In this document: positions 31,843-42,356 of the stretch, piece after piece | Layout of the letters: each line of letters begins with the position of its first letter | Position numbering within the stretch: the first letter of the stretch is position 1 | Origin: Firmicutes bacterium FC7 | GTDB taxonomy: Bacteria > Bacillota > Clostridia > Tissierellales > Tissierellaceae | Direction: 5' to 3' | Length of the DNA stretch: 64,000 nt | Assembly: GCA_022760735.1 (NCBI GenBank) | Contig: JAKELU010000002.1 | Span: 1 to 64,000 of the forward strand | Made by a program: the position numbers and the translations under genes | The notes under the pieces: model-generated | What the model saw: the letters and a program-made list of their open reading frames with translations, nothing else | The model's database searches: none | What the model was told of the DNA's origin: nothing

Positions 31843-33485
31843 AATGCTATTTCTAGATTTAATCGATTATGTGGATTTTCCAAGTCCATTCCTGTTATTT
31901 CATTTATTCTATTTATTCTATATAGTACTGTATTATAGTGGGTAAATAACTCCTTTGATATTTTAGTTAAATTGCCATTGTTCTTAAAATAAACCTCAAG
32001 AGTTCGTATTAATTCTGTAGCCTTTTTTCTATCATAGTCTACTAGCGGCTTCAAAGTAGTATTGTAAAAATCCTCTAATTCCTCATATAAATAATCCTGT
32101 GATAATATCTTAAAAATTCCTAACTCATCATATGTAACAACTGTTTTATCAGTAACTGATTTACCAATTCTAACTGTTCTCACTGCATCATGAAAGCTCT
32201 TGTGAACATTCTCAAGGTCTTTATAGACTCTTCCAACCCCTACTTTTAAGTCAATATTCTTATACTTGTCCTCAAATATACATTGTAATTTTGAATTAAA
32301 ATTTTGAACCTTTGCCTTTATATTTTTATTCTCCGAAAATCCGAGTAATACCTGTATACCATTAGTCTTAGTTGATACTATTCCTTCTAGTTTATAGTAA
32401 GCCATCAAATCTTCAATAGACGTAACAAAGGTACTAATCAAATCCCCCATACAATCCATTTCATCGTAATCTGCATTTTCTTCGCATTTAAATTTAAAGC
32501 TCATTACCTCTATTAGGTAATAATTATCTTCTTTAAGGTTAAAAAACTTGGCTCTATCTAGGGCTTTTTTCTTTCTTTTTGCATCTTGGGATACTAAGTC
32601 CTCGAAAAAATCTGATCTATATTTAATTTCTACTTCCTTTACAGATAGCTCCTGTAAAATTGATAAGGATATGGTTGTCGAAGCACTTTCTATTATTGCT
32701 AAGTCAAAACCACCAAGAGGCATATGAGTAGCCCAGGTAAACATGTGGCCATATATATTGTCCCTTAGTATAATCGGCATAATCATCCTCTTAACAAATT
32801 TACCACCTATAAGAACCTTATCCTCATCAAGTCTCTTAAGTTTGTCTCTCTTGCTTCCAGATTCATAGAAGTTATTTACTTCCGTCAGAAGTTCTTTTCT
32901 TATTGATTCACTTGTCTCTCCAAGCTGCTCATAGGTTTCATTTGAAAAGACAAGGTTTAGAATTACAGGGTTTCGTATATTATCCTGAACAATCTTTAAT
33001 ACTTCATTGATTCCTTTTCCTTCTAGCATTATATTCATCAACTTCTCATGAACCTTTTCAATGCGTTCCAATAAAGATGCCTGCTTATTAAATATTTCCC
33101 TAATTGCAATCATCATGATATCAGATAGAGGTATTGATTGATGAATCTCTATAACTGGAAAATTCAATTTGTTTGCATACTCAATTACTTCCAGTGGTAA
33201 ATTTTCTAGATAAGGTGAAATCTTAATTCCTATTCCTGCCAGCTTGTTTTCAACACATACCTTAATTAGTTGTTTTTGAGCCTTAATATTATCATCTCTA
33301 AAGAAGTAAGCAGTGGTTAAAAGAAACTCACCTTCTGCAATCCAATCAAGAATATCAGGGTCAGCCATGATATTTACCCTGGATATGGTATTTCTTACTC
33401 CTCTAAATCCTGCTATAAGAGTGCAATTTTTCATAACATCAAGCTTCAACATGTCCTCTACACTGATACCATTTTTCCTAGACAC
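31815..33485 (-). CDS. pucR: PucR-family purine catabolism regulator
   Basis: 556 aa. An N-terminal PucR ligand-sensing domain ('SVEDMLKLDVMKNCTLIAG', 'EFLLTTAYFF') occupies 1-125. The middle region (about 270-420) is GGDEF-like. The C-terminal CdaR-type helix-turn-helix is 'NLTKISKELFTHYNTVLYRI' followed by 'RINEITGMDLENPHNRLNLEIALK', split at residue 526. B. subtilis PucR controls purine degradation genes. Located between the guanine deaminase and BMC operons on the same strand as guanine deaminase, it is the likely regulator of the island. Confidence 0.93.
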   Translation of the reverse strand: MSRKNGISVEDMLKLDVMKNCTLIAGFRGVRNTISRVNIMADPDILDWIAEGEFLLTTAYFFRDDNIKAQKQLIKVCVENKLAGIGIKISPYLENLPLEVIEYANKLNFPVIEIHQSIPLSDIMMIAIREIFNKQASLLERIEKVHEKLMNIMLEGKGINEVLKIVQDNIRNPVILNLVFSNETYEQLGETSESIRKELLTEVNNFYESGSKRDKLKRLDEDKVLIGGKFVKRMIMPIILRDNIYGHMFTWATHMPLGGFDLAIIESASTTISLSILQELSVKEVEIKYRSDFFEDLVSQDAKRKKKALDRAKFFNLKEDNYYLIEVMSFKFKCEENADYDEMDCMGDLISTFVTSIEDLMAYYKLEGIVSTKTNGIQVLLGFSENKNIKAKVQNFNSKLQCIFEDKYKNIDLKVGVGRVYKDLENVHKSFHDAVRTVRIGKSVTDKTVVTYDELGIFKILSQDYLYEELEDFYNTTLKPLVDYDRKKATELIRTLEVYFKNNGNLTKISKELFTHYNTVLYRINRINEITGMDLENPHNRLNLEIALKIKELLGK

Positions 33486-33499
33486 AATACCACCTCAAC

Positions 33500-34801
33500 C
33501 TAACAATTGGGAATTAACTGTGTATTTATTAAAAAAGGTTTATATACTTTCTTTCCTTTTACAAATCTATCAATTATATTTTCTCTAGACCCTTCATAAA
33601 TAAATTTTTGAAGTTTTTCTTCTGGGGTTAACGTTTTCAAATATGCTAAATTATCAACGTCTATTACAAGTAAATCACACTCATATCCTTCCTCAAAACT
33701 ACCTACATTTCCAAAGAAGCTTCCACCACCCTTTGTAGCTAAGAAGAACACTTCAGATAAGGTTAAAGGAGCTAGTTCCTTGTTGCTCTGTAGCCAAACC
33801 ATCTTAGAAGTTTGCATGGCACCAACCATAACCTGAGGCATGCTAATTGTATGTCCACCAGAAATATCTGAACCAAGTCCTACTTTTACACCTTGATTCA
33901 AATACTTTCTTATAGGGCTTAATCCGCTGGAAAGATTAAAGTTAGAATGTGGACAATGTGCTACATATACTCCATTTTTAGCCATTAATTCAGTTTCTTC
34001 ATCTGTATTGTATACACAATGGGCCATAATGGTTTTTGTTTGTCCAAACAAATTGAATCTATCATATACTGATGCATAATTCTTTGATTCAGGATATAAT
34101 TCTCTAACCCATTCTACTTCTGATGTGTTTTCATTTAGATGTGATTGTACAGGGATATTATACTTTATAGCAAGCTTTCCTAGTTCTGTAAGTAGCATAT
34201 CTGTGCAAGTTGGGATAAATCTAGGTGTGATTATTGGTTTAACTAAATCCGAGACGTCTTTAAACTCAAGTATAAATTCTTCTGTTTCGATTATTGATTG
34301 ATAAGAATCTTCAATCAAAGCTGGTGCACTATTTCTGTCCATATTTACTTTTCCTACTAAAGCACCAAGTCCCGATGCTATAAACATATCCATAAGTAAT
34401 TTTGTGCTTTCTAAAAATATGGTCGAATATACAGAACATCTAGTGGTACCCTCTGCCCAGAGAGCATTAATAAATTCCTCAAATACTCTCCTTGAATATT
34501 CTAAATCAGAGTATTTACTTTCTTCTGGAAAAGTATATGTATTTAGCCAAGGAATGAGTTCCTTGTCCATTCCCAAGCCTCTATTAGGATACTGTGGTGC
34601 ATGAAGATGGACATCTACAAATCCTGGTATAATTATTTTACCAGAATAATCATAAAATTCATAGCATTTGTATAAATTTTCTAATTTGTCTGTTATTTTT
34701 ACAACATGTCCGTCTTCTACAATGAGATAAGAGTTTTCATATATTTCAAATTTATCCTTTGTTGGAGTATGGATTATGTCGCCTTTAAATACTGATTTCA
34801 T
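33500..34801 (-). CDS. guaD: Guanine deaminase
   Basis: Converts guanine to xanthine and ammonia. 433 aa amidohydrolase with the guanine-deaminase signature 'PGFVDVHLHAPQYPNRGLGM' followed by 'WLNTYTFPEE'. Further metal ligands are in 'VQSHLNEN', 'TIMAHCVY' and 'GLGSDISGG'. The start is the ATG giving 'MKSVFKGDI'; a GTG one codon upstream is equally well placed after GAGGAG. pucR follows 14 bases later. Alternative: the enzyme could also act on 4-aminoimidazole, the one deamination step without another candidate. Confidence 0.94.
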   Translation of the reverse strand: MKSVFKGDIIHTPTKDKFEIYENSYLIVEDGHVVKITDKLENLYKCYEFYDYSGKIIIPGFVDVHLHAPQYPNRGLGMDKELIPWLNTYTFPEESKYSDLEYSRRVFEEFINALWAEGTTRCSVYSTIFLESTKLLMDMFIASGLGALVGKVNMDRNSAPALIEDSYQSIIETEEFILEFKDVSDLVKPIITPRFIPTCTDMLLTELGKLAIKYNIPVQSHLNENTSEVEWVRELYPESKNYASVYDRFNLFGQTKTIMAHCVYNTDEETELMAKNGVYVAHCPHSNFNLSSGLSPIRKYLNQGVKVGLGSDISGGHTISMPQVMVGAMQTSKMVWLQSNKELAPLTLSEVFFLATKGGGSFFGNVGSFEEGYECDLLVIDVDNLAYLKTLTPEEKLQKFIYEGSRENIIDRFVKGKKVYKPFLINTQLIPNC

Positions 34802-34913
34802 CACATTTATCACTCCTCAAAATAATATATGAAAGGATATGTTAAAATAGTACCAAGTAAATTATAGAAGAAATTGTAAAACATTAATATATGAAAACTC
34901 TACAAAAGTGCCA

Positions 34914-36428
<1,515 letters not shown>

Positions 36429-36648
36429 CTATATTTTTATCTTATCAGATTATTGTTAAATTTTATAGCTGCCTTAGCAAAATCTAAGATTTAAACTTTT
36501 CGGTATCTGACCTATTATCTACTTACATAGCTCTTTAGATTAGATTAGGTCAATATTAAAGTAACAACTTCACTGTTTCCAGTAACTTGTAACTTGTCCA
36601 AGTATTGAGGGTTTAAATTATGCCTCATAGACGGTATACTTATAAATA

Positions 36649-36680
36649 AGTTACAAATCAGTTACAAAAGAGTGACAAAC
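36649..36680 (-). promoter_or_regulatory. Triple 11-bp direct repeat resembling WalR boxes
   Basis: On the minus strand the hexamers TGTCAC, TGTAAC and TGTAAC are spaced by exactly five bases, matching the WalR (YycF) consensus TGTWAH-N5-TGTWAH. They lie 23-54 bases before the CAP-domain gene. A TATACT at 36635 with TTAAAT 16 bp upstream could be its promoter. The rest of 36411-36648 holds no gene I can support. Confidence 0.6.
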
Positions 36681-36702
36681 TTATTACCACAAGGAGGATA
36701 CT

Positions 36703-37509
36703 ATGAAAAAGAGTAGAAAGTTAGTATACTTATTAGTTGCAGTTTTAGTACTTAGTTCAACTGCAAGTTATGCAGGCGGATTTAATTACAGTGTTGTAAG
36801 AGTTAACCAAAATAACAATGTTAGCAGACTTCAAGATTGCTATAACTTCTCAAATTATAGTTTCAAAAGATTTGTGAACGTTATTATTGGAACCAACACA
36901 CCTTCAAGACCAGGAACAATTATTGAGCTACCTACTAGACCAGTTGAAGTTGAGGAACCTGCAAAACCTGTAGAAGAGCCAAAAACTCCAGAAGTTCCTG
37001 AAGAACCTGAAGCTCCAATTGAAGAACCAAAGACTCCTGAAGTACCAGAAACTCCGGTTGAAGAACCTACTAAGCCAGTAGAAGAACCAAAGAATCCTCC
37101 AGTTGAGGAAGAACAAAATTACTCAGGATTGTCAGCTGATGAATCTGAAGTAGTTAGATTAGTAAATATTGAAAGAGAAAAAGCTGGTTTAAAACCATTA
37201 AAGGCTAGTTCACAACTTTCAAAAGTTGCAAGAATGAAATCAAAGGATATGGCAGAAAATAATTACTTCAGCCATACATCACCAACTTATGGTAGTCCAT
37301 TTGATATGATGAGACAATTCGGTATCAATTACAGAACAGCAGGAGAAAATATAGCAAAAGGTTATTTATCACCAGCATCTGTAATGAATGGATGGATGAA
37401 CTCATCAGGCCATAGAGCAAATATATTAAATCCAAACTTTGGAACAATTGGTGTAGGCGCTTATAAGGTTGGTAGTACAATTTACTGGACTCAAATGTTC
37501 ACAAACTAA
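36703..37509 (+). CDS. Exported CAP/SCP-domain protein (YkwD type) with Pro/Glu linker
   Basis: 268 aa. Signal peptide 1-25 ending 'SYAGG'. A spacer of imperfect 'PVEEPKTPEVPE' repeats occupies about 65-140 and could span the cell wall. The C-terminal CAP domain starts 'ESEVVRLVNIEREKAGLKPL' and has 'HTSPTYGSPFDMM', 'AGENIAKGY', 'GWMNSSGHRANILNPNF' and 'YWTQMF'. Bacterial CAP proteins are common in spore-formers and their activity is mostly unknown. Upstream WalR-like repeats point to control with the cell wall. Confidence 0.92.
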   Translation: MKKSRKLVYLLVAVLVLSSTASYAGGFNYSVVRVNQNNNVSRLQDCYNFSNYSFKRFVNVIIGTNTPSRPGTIIELPTRPVEVEEPAKPVEEPKTPEVPEEPEAPIEEPKTPEVPETPVEEPTKPVEEPKNPPVEEEQNYSGLSADESEVVRLVNIEREKAGLKPLKASSQLSKVARMKSKDMAENNYFSHTSPTYGSPFDMMRQFGINYRTAGENIAKGYLSPASVMNGWMNSSGHRANILNPNFGTIGVGAYKVGSTIYWTQMFTN

Positions 37510-37532
37510 TATAGAAAACTAATTATCATATA

Positions 37533-37563
37533 AAAAGGATCTGCTATATGCAGGTCCTTTTCT
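37533..37563. terminator. Terminator between the CAP-domain gene and the Nudix gene
   Basis: AAAAGGA-t-CTGC / GCAG-g-TCCTTTT with one mismatch, then T-rich sequence. Suits both convergent genes. Confidence 0.75.
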
Positions 37564-37580
37564 AATTATTATATGAATCT

Positions 37581-38201
37581 TTATTTTATCGATTTAATTA
37601 TATCTATTAGGTGGCTTATCATCTTAGCTGTAAAGCCCCATATAATATAATCCTTATACTTATAGAATAAAACATAGTGCTTCCCTATTCTAAACTTATA
37701 ATCCTTTCCATTTGGGATTAAATAATAAGGGAAATCATCATTTTCAACAGTTTTTAAATCTAATATATATTTTTCAGGTTCATTGTTTAGGAAAAATTCT
37801 AATGGAACTGTGAATAAATGATCTACTTCATCCTTATTGGGCTTGATTTTATCCACATTTACTCCACTTATTATCCCTAGAAAACAATGTATGGTAAAAT
37901 TAGCATATGATATCAAATAGTCCAATTCACCAACAATATTGATATTTTCCTTATCTATTAGTAGCTCCTCTATAGTTTCCCTTAAGGCTGCTTCTTTAAA
38001 GCTTTCGTCAATTTCTACCTTTCCTCCTGGAAAGGATATTTCACCTGGCTGAGTTTTTAAATTCTTTGATCTTACTTCAAATATAACTTCCCACTGCCCA
38101 TTATTCTCAATTAAGGGAATTAATACTGAATATCTTCTCTCAACATCCATAGGCTTAGGAATTCTTTCACTTACCTTTTTAATCAATTTGTCAATATCCA
38201 T
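37581..38201 (-). CDS. Nudix hydrolase, CoA pyrophosphatase-like
   Basis: 206 aa. The Nudix box is 'GGKVEIDESFKEAALRETIEEL', around residues 60-81, with REx2EE intact but the final Gly replaced. Upstream 'VRSKNLKTQPGEISFPGG' matches the NuCoA motif region of coenzyme A diphosphatases (YeaB/NudL, YcsA-like). Such enzymes split CoA to 3',5'-ADP and phosphopantetheine. It is followed on the same strand, after 24 bases, by nothing of shared function; the patatin gene lies upstream. Confidence 0.87.
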   Translation of the reverse strand: MDIDKLIKKVSERIPKPMDVERRYSVLIPLIENNGQWEVIFEVRSKNLKTQPGEISFPGGKVEIDESFKEAALRETIEELLIDKENINIVGELDYLISYANFTIHCFLGIISGVNVDKIKPNKDEVDHLFTVPLEFFLNNEPEKYILDLKTVENDDFPYYLIPNGKDYKFRIGKHYVLFYKYKDYIIWGFTAKMISHLIDIIKSIK

Positions 38202-38225
38202 AGCCTGCCTCCCAAGTTGTTAGTG

Positions 38226-39428
38226 TTAGCTGCAATTCATTATAATATTAGCAATTTCTAATATGGTTTCCTCCTTGTTAAATAAAGCTGCTAAATCAAC
38301 TTTTTCAAATAGTTTATTTAACCTTCCATTATTCTCATATATATAATCTATTTTTATAGGTTTACATCTAGTTAATTCTAACAATTCTTCATAGGTATAA
38401 ATTTTAAATCTGTTTATATCCAAAGCTTCGGCCTTTTTTTCCAATAAAGCCAAAATAAAATCTTCATAAGTATAAGTCTTACTTAAACCTAGTACAGATG
38501 CTGTTCTAGGGATTATATATTCAAACAAGGATCTTCTATCAGGTATACTTTGATTTTTTACATATTTTTTTAGCTTTTTCAATTGCTGATCTGATAAGTT
38601 GACAAGCATATTAAAGAAAAATTCTTCTCCCTTTGGTTCAATATAGTACTTTCTTCCCTTTAGCCCCCGTAGAGCTTTTAAACCATCATAATATCCTAAT
38701 TCAATATTTTTCCTTGCGGTTTCATGATCAAAGGCAAATGAGTCGCCCAAAACATCAGATGGTGCAATAACTATAGCGTTAATGTTAGGATCAAGCTTTC
38801 TTATTATTCCTCTACCATAGGTACGCACAATTATCAAATCCTTATAGCCCTTTGATATAAGCAACTTAAATGGTAAATTATCATAAAAGGCTCCATCTAA
38901 ATATCTTTTTCCACCCAACTTCTCATTTTTAAAAGCTGGAAGATAGGCTGATGCTAAGAGATAGTTTTTTAGTTCTCCTACAGGAATGTCCTCCTTAAAT
39001 ACCTTAATAGATTTAAAGTCCGTAAGATTTATAGTGACCATGCCAAAATCCATACTTGAGTTTCTTATTTTTTCTTCATCTATGTATGTGTTAAGTAAAT
39101 TTTTAAACGGGGTAATATCAAAGCCTCTATCGGTTATTACTTCCTTTATTTTATCTGCTAATAGTCTCAAATCTGATTTGCTTAATTTCAACTTTCTAAG
39201 CCTATGCATTTCTTCATCATTAGCGTTTATTACCATAGAATACTTTAAATCATTCCAAAGTCTATAGGCTTCTTCATAGTCTCCTTGCACTATCATTGCA
39301 CCATTTATTGCCCCAATGGACGTACCGGCTACGCCTCCAATCTCCAGACCCTCTTCCATGATAGCCTTATATGCTCCAATGTGGTAAGCCCCTTTTGCTC
39401 CACCACCTTCTAATACTAACCCATACAT
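38226..39428 (-). CDS. Patatin-like phospholipase
   Basis: 400 aa. Oxyanion loop 'GLVLEGGGAKGAYHIGA' at the N-terminus, nucleophile Ser in 'GVAGTSIGAING' (GxSxG) near residue 37 and catalytic Asp in 'RYLDGAFYDNLP'. This is the Ser-Asp dyad family acting on lipids. The C-terminal 150 residues are helical and unassigned. No signal peptide, so it is probably cytoplasmic or membrane-associated. Confidence 0.9.
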   Translation of the reverse strand: MYGLVLEGGGAKGAYHIGAYKAIMEEGLEIGGVAGTSIGAINGAMIVQGDYEEAYRLWNDLKYSMVINANDEEMHRLRKLKLSKSDLRLLADKIKEVITDRGFDITPFKNLLNTYIDEEKIRNSSMDFGMVTINLTDFKSIKVFKEDIPVGELKNYLLASAYLPAFKNEKLGGKRYLDGAFYDNLPFKLLISKGYKDLIIVRTYGRGIIRKLDPNINAIVIAPSDVLGDSFAFDHETARKNIELGYYDGLKALRGLKGRKYYIEPKGEEFFFNMLVNLSDQQLKKLKKYVKNQSIPDRRSLFEYIIPRTASVLGLSKTYTYEDFILALLEKKAEALDINRFKIYTYEELLELTRCKPIKIDYIYENNGRLNKLFEKVDLAALFNKEETILEIANIIMNCS

Positions 39429-39447
39429 ATTAACACCTCATACAATA

Positions 39448-39891
39448 TTACTTTAATTCAGATGTACAATGAGGACATCTTGTTGCTTTAATTGGTATTT
39501 CAGTAAAACAGAAATTACATTCCTTTGTTTTTGGTTCTTCAACCTTTACTTCCTCTTTCCTCTTAAATCTGTTAAACCATCTTATTACCATAAATATTGA
39601 AAAAGCTATTATTAAGAAATCAATTACTGTACTTATAAAAAGACCATAGTTTAATGTTGGAATTCCTGCTTCATTTGCAGCCTGTATTGTAGTATAGGTA
39701 TTTCCATCTGATTTAAGCTGTATAAATAAATTGGAAAAATCAAATCCTCCAACTAATAAGCCTAATAATGGCATTATAATATCATTTACAAATGACGTGA
39801 CAATTTTCCCAAAGGCTCCACCTACTACAACACCTACAGCTAAATCTACTACATTTCCTCTCATGGCAAATTTTTTAAAGTCTTCTAACAT
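39448..39891 (-). CDS. mscL: Large-conductance mechanosensitive channel MscL with zinc-ribbon tail
   Basis: Pressure-relief channel of the membrane, 147 aa. The N-terminal helix and first membrane span are canonical: '[20 protein letters not shown]' and '[17 protein letters not shown]'. The second span is '[21 protein letters not shown]', around 82-102. After the usual cytoplasmic helix there is an extra zinc-ribbon, '[18 protein letters not shown]', not part of classic MscL. It starts 56 bases before a gap that separates it from the divergent dCMP deaminase. Confidence 0.96.
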   Translation of the reverse strand: MLEDFKKFAMRGNVVDLAVGVVVGGAFGKIVTSFVNDIIMPLLGLLVGGFDFSNLFIQLKSDGNTYTTIQAANEAGIPTLNYGLFISTVIDFLIIAFSIFMVIRWFNRFKRKEEVKVEEPKTKECNFCFTEIPIKATRCPHCTSELK

Positions 39892-40055
39892 GTATTTCCA
39901 CCCCTTTTAATATAAGTATTAAATTTAAAAAACATCACTCCTATATTACTATAATTTATACCCATCATATGTATTTTAATGCGTCTTAAGTAACTTGTCT
40001 TATGGTATAATCAATTAAAAGATAAAGAAAATTATAAAGGCTGAAGGAGGTTTAC

Positions 40056-40481
40056 ATGTCTAAGAGAATAAGCTGGCAAGAATACTTTATGCAAATAGCT
40101 GAGCAGGTAGCAACAAGATCAACCTGTGATAGGGCTTGGGTTGGCTGTTTATTAGTCAATGATGAAAATAGAATAGTTTCCACAGGATATAATGGATCAA
40201 TTACTGGCAATCCTCATTGTGATGATGCGGGCCATACCTTAAGGGATGGACACTGTATAGCCACAATTCATGCGGAAATGAATGCGCTTTTATACTGTGC
40301 AAAGGAAGGAATCTCTGTTAAGAATTGTACAGCATACATAACCCATTTTCCTTGCTTAAATTGTACAAAGGCATTAATTCAGGCTGGAATAAAGCACATT
40401 TACTATAGAAATGATTATAGAATAGATGATTATGCTGTGGAATTACTAAAGAAAAATAATATTAAATTTGAAAAAATTTAA
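40056..40481 (+). CDS. dCMP/cytidine deaminase (ComEB-like)
   Basis: 141-aa zinc deaminase. Zn site 'TIHAEMNALLYC' (HAE) and 'HFPCLNCTKALIQAGI' (PCxxC). The N-terminal 'WQEYFMQIAEQVATRSTCDR' is typical of deoxycytidylate deaminases, which make dUMP for thymidylate synthesis. Start follows GAAGGAGG. A single-gene unit facing rightward, ended by the hairpin at 40566. Confidence 0.93.
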   Translation: MSKRISWQEYFMQIAEQVATRSTCDRAWVGCLLVNDENRIVSTGYNGSITGNPHCDDAGHTLRDGHCIATIHAEMNALLYCAKEGISVKNCTAYITHFPCLNCTKALIQAGIKHIYYRNDYRIDDYAVELLKKNNIKFEKI

Positions 40482-40565
40482 TATTATTAATTCACAATTT
40501 AAAATTTACGTCTCAGAAAATGTAAAGGTTACAATTTTCCAAGGTCTAACATTAGAATTTATAAA

Positions 40566-40597
40566 ACCCGAGATGTTTTCTTATAAGTATCTCGGGT
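40566..40597. terminator. Hairpin between dCMP deaminase and rnhA
   Basis: The 9-bp stem ACCCGAGAT / ATCTCGGGT between convergent genes. T-run is poor, so efficiency is uncertain. Confidence 0.55.
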
Positions 40598-40636
40598 CTA
40601 ATGTCCTTAATTGTGTATTCCCTATCGTTCATTGGG

Positions 40637-41248
40637 TTAGGTCATGATAGCTTCTTTAGCAAGTCTATCTGCCTCTTCGTTTAACTCTATACCTGTATGG
40701 GCTTTTACCTTTATAAAGACAACATTCAATTTATCTTTAATACCATCATAGTACTCCTTGTACTTTATAGTACCTTCTTTATTAGTCTTCCAATCACCCT
40801 TTGCCCAATTTTCTATTCCAGCATAATCATAATATATATATAAGGTATCTTTTCCTCTCTCTAAGGCGATCTCCATTGCAATCATAGCGCCTTTAATTTC
40901 TCCCGCTACATTACGCATTTGAGCTAAATCATAATCATCTTCTCTGCCATTGAAAGTTTCCTTTCCCTCACTTGTAACAATCACAACTCCATAGCTATAG
41001 GATCTTGATTTTATGTCAAAGCTGCCATCAACATATGCCACCATCTCATTATCATTAATATTGCTCAAATCGTGTCTTTCAGGTCTTTTATAGTTATTTT
41101 CTTCCTGGATAAAATTCAATGCTTCTTCATATGTAGGGAATTTTTTATACTTGGCACCCTTAAATCCTTTGACCTGTGCCTCACATTCTGCCCAAGTTTC
41201 ATAAATCCCTGGAGTTTTCCCAACTTTTACTGCATAAAAAAATGCCAT
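40637..41248 (-). CDS. rnhA: Ribonuclease HI with N-terminal viroplasmin domain
   Basis: 203 aa. Residues 1-47 are the caulimovirus viroplasmin-like RNA:DNA-hybrid-binding domain ('FFYAVKVGKTPGIYETWAEC', 'GFKGAKYKKFPTYEEALNFI'). Residues 65-203 are RNase HI with the DEDD set: Asp in 'AYVDGSFD', Glu in 'AGEIKGAM', Asp in 'YIYYDYAGI' and Asp in 'NEEADRLAKEA'. It removes RNA from RNA:DNA hybrids. Such two-domain forms are common in Firmicutes. Confidence 0.95.
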   Translation of the reverse strand: MAFFYAVKVGKTPGIYETWAECEAQVKGFKGAKYKKFPTYEEALNFIQEENNYKRPERHDLSNINDNEMVAYVDGSFDIKSRSYSYGVVIVTSEGKETFNGREDDYDLAQMRNVAGEIKGAMIAMEIALERGKDTLYIYYDYAGIENWAKGDWKTNKEGTIKYKEYYDGIKDKLNVVFIKVKAHTGIELNEEADRLAKEAIMT

Positions 41249-41410
41249 ATTACACCTCTTGATATATTTTTTAGTAAGATATCAGTTTTCATATATTATA
41301 ACACAACCACTTAAACCTTAAACCATATATGATAATGTAAATGACAAAACTTATTAAGATGATATAATATTGATATAATATTATTAGAATAGCTTAGGAG
41401 GGAACAGTAC

Positions 41411-42316
41411 TTGAACATAAATATAATTGGGGTACCAGTAAATTATGGATGTGATATAGATGGAGTTCAGCATGGACCTAATGAATTGAGAAAACTTGGC
41501 CTTGTGGATGCCTTAAGTCAAAATGGCAACAAGGTTTATGATATTGGAAATATATATGTACCTAAATATACGGAAGATACAAAATTTAAATGGCATGAAA
41601 AAATGAAATATCTAAATCCAATAGTGGATATTACTAGAAATTTAGCTCATGCAGTTTATTGTTCTTTAAATTCAAATAATTTCCCATTTATAATTGGTGG
41701 TGACCATTGTCTTGGAATGGGTAGTATTGCAGGTGCTAGTAAGCACTTTAATGAACTGGCAGTTATCTGGATAGATGCACATGGAGATATAAATACCCCT
41801 GACTCTTCTCCAACATGTAATATTCACGGAATGCCACTGGCAGCTTCAATGGGATTTGGCTATAATATGACTACAAATTTATATTATGAAGGAGCCAAAG
41901 TAAAGCCTGAGAATGTATATATAATTGGCGCTAGAGACTTAGATGAAGGAGAAATTCATCTTGCCAAAGAGACAGGGCTACATCTATATACAATGGATAT
42001 TGTCAGGCAAAAAGGTTTGGAATCTGTAATAAATGAAGTAATTAATAAGATTAGGTCCTCAAATGTAGATGGTGTTCATCTTAGCTTTGATATTGATAGC
42101 TTAGATGCTAGTCTTGTACCAGGTACTGGAACTAAAGTTGAAGATGGTTTTACTTTTGATGAAGGAAAAGAAATTCTATCAAAGATATTAAGACAAGGTT
42201 TTATAACATCAATGGATTTTGTGGAATTTAATCCTAAAATAGATGATGAAGAAGGTTCAACAGCTAAGCTCTGTAAGGATCTTATATATTTTATTGGAGA
42301 ACTGTTGCATGAATAA
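41411..42316 (+). CDS. rocF: Arginase
   Basis: Hydrolyses arginine to ornithine and urea. 301 aa ureohydrolase with binuclear Mn sites: 'GGDHCLGMGSIAG' (His near 100), 'WIDAHGDINTPDSSPTCNIH', split near residue 128, and 'SFDIDSLDASLVPGTGTKV' (Asp pair). 'NIHGMPLA' favours arginase over agmatinase. TTG start, nine bases after TTAGGAGGG. No other arginine genes are nearby. A strong terminator follows. Confidence 0.92.
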   Translation: MNINIIGVPVNYGCDIDGVQHGPNELRKLGLVDALSQNGNKVYDIGNIYVPKYTEDTKFKWHEKMKYLNPIVDITRNLAHAVYCSLNSNNFPFIIGGDHCLGMGSIAGASKHFNELAVIWIDAHGDINTPDSSPTCNIHGMPLAASMGFGYNMTTNLYYEGAKVKPENVYIIGARDLDEGEIHLAKETGLHLYTMDIVRQKGLESVINEVINKIRSSNVDGVHLSFDIDSLDASLVPGTGTKVEDGFTFDEGKEILSKILRQGFITSMDFVEFNPKIDDEEGSTAKLCKDLIYFIGELLHE

Positions 42317-42321
42317 AGACT

Positions 42322-42352
42322 AAAAGACAAGGATTCCACCTCCTTGTCTTTT
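42322..42352. terminator. Bidirectional terminator, arginase / panE-like gene
   Basis: The perfect 12-bp stem AAAAGACAAGGA / TCCTTGTCTTTT closes over a 7-nt loop between convergent genes. Confidence 0.9.
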
Positions 42353-42356
42353 AACA

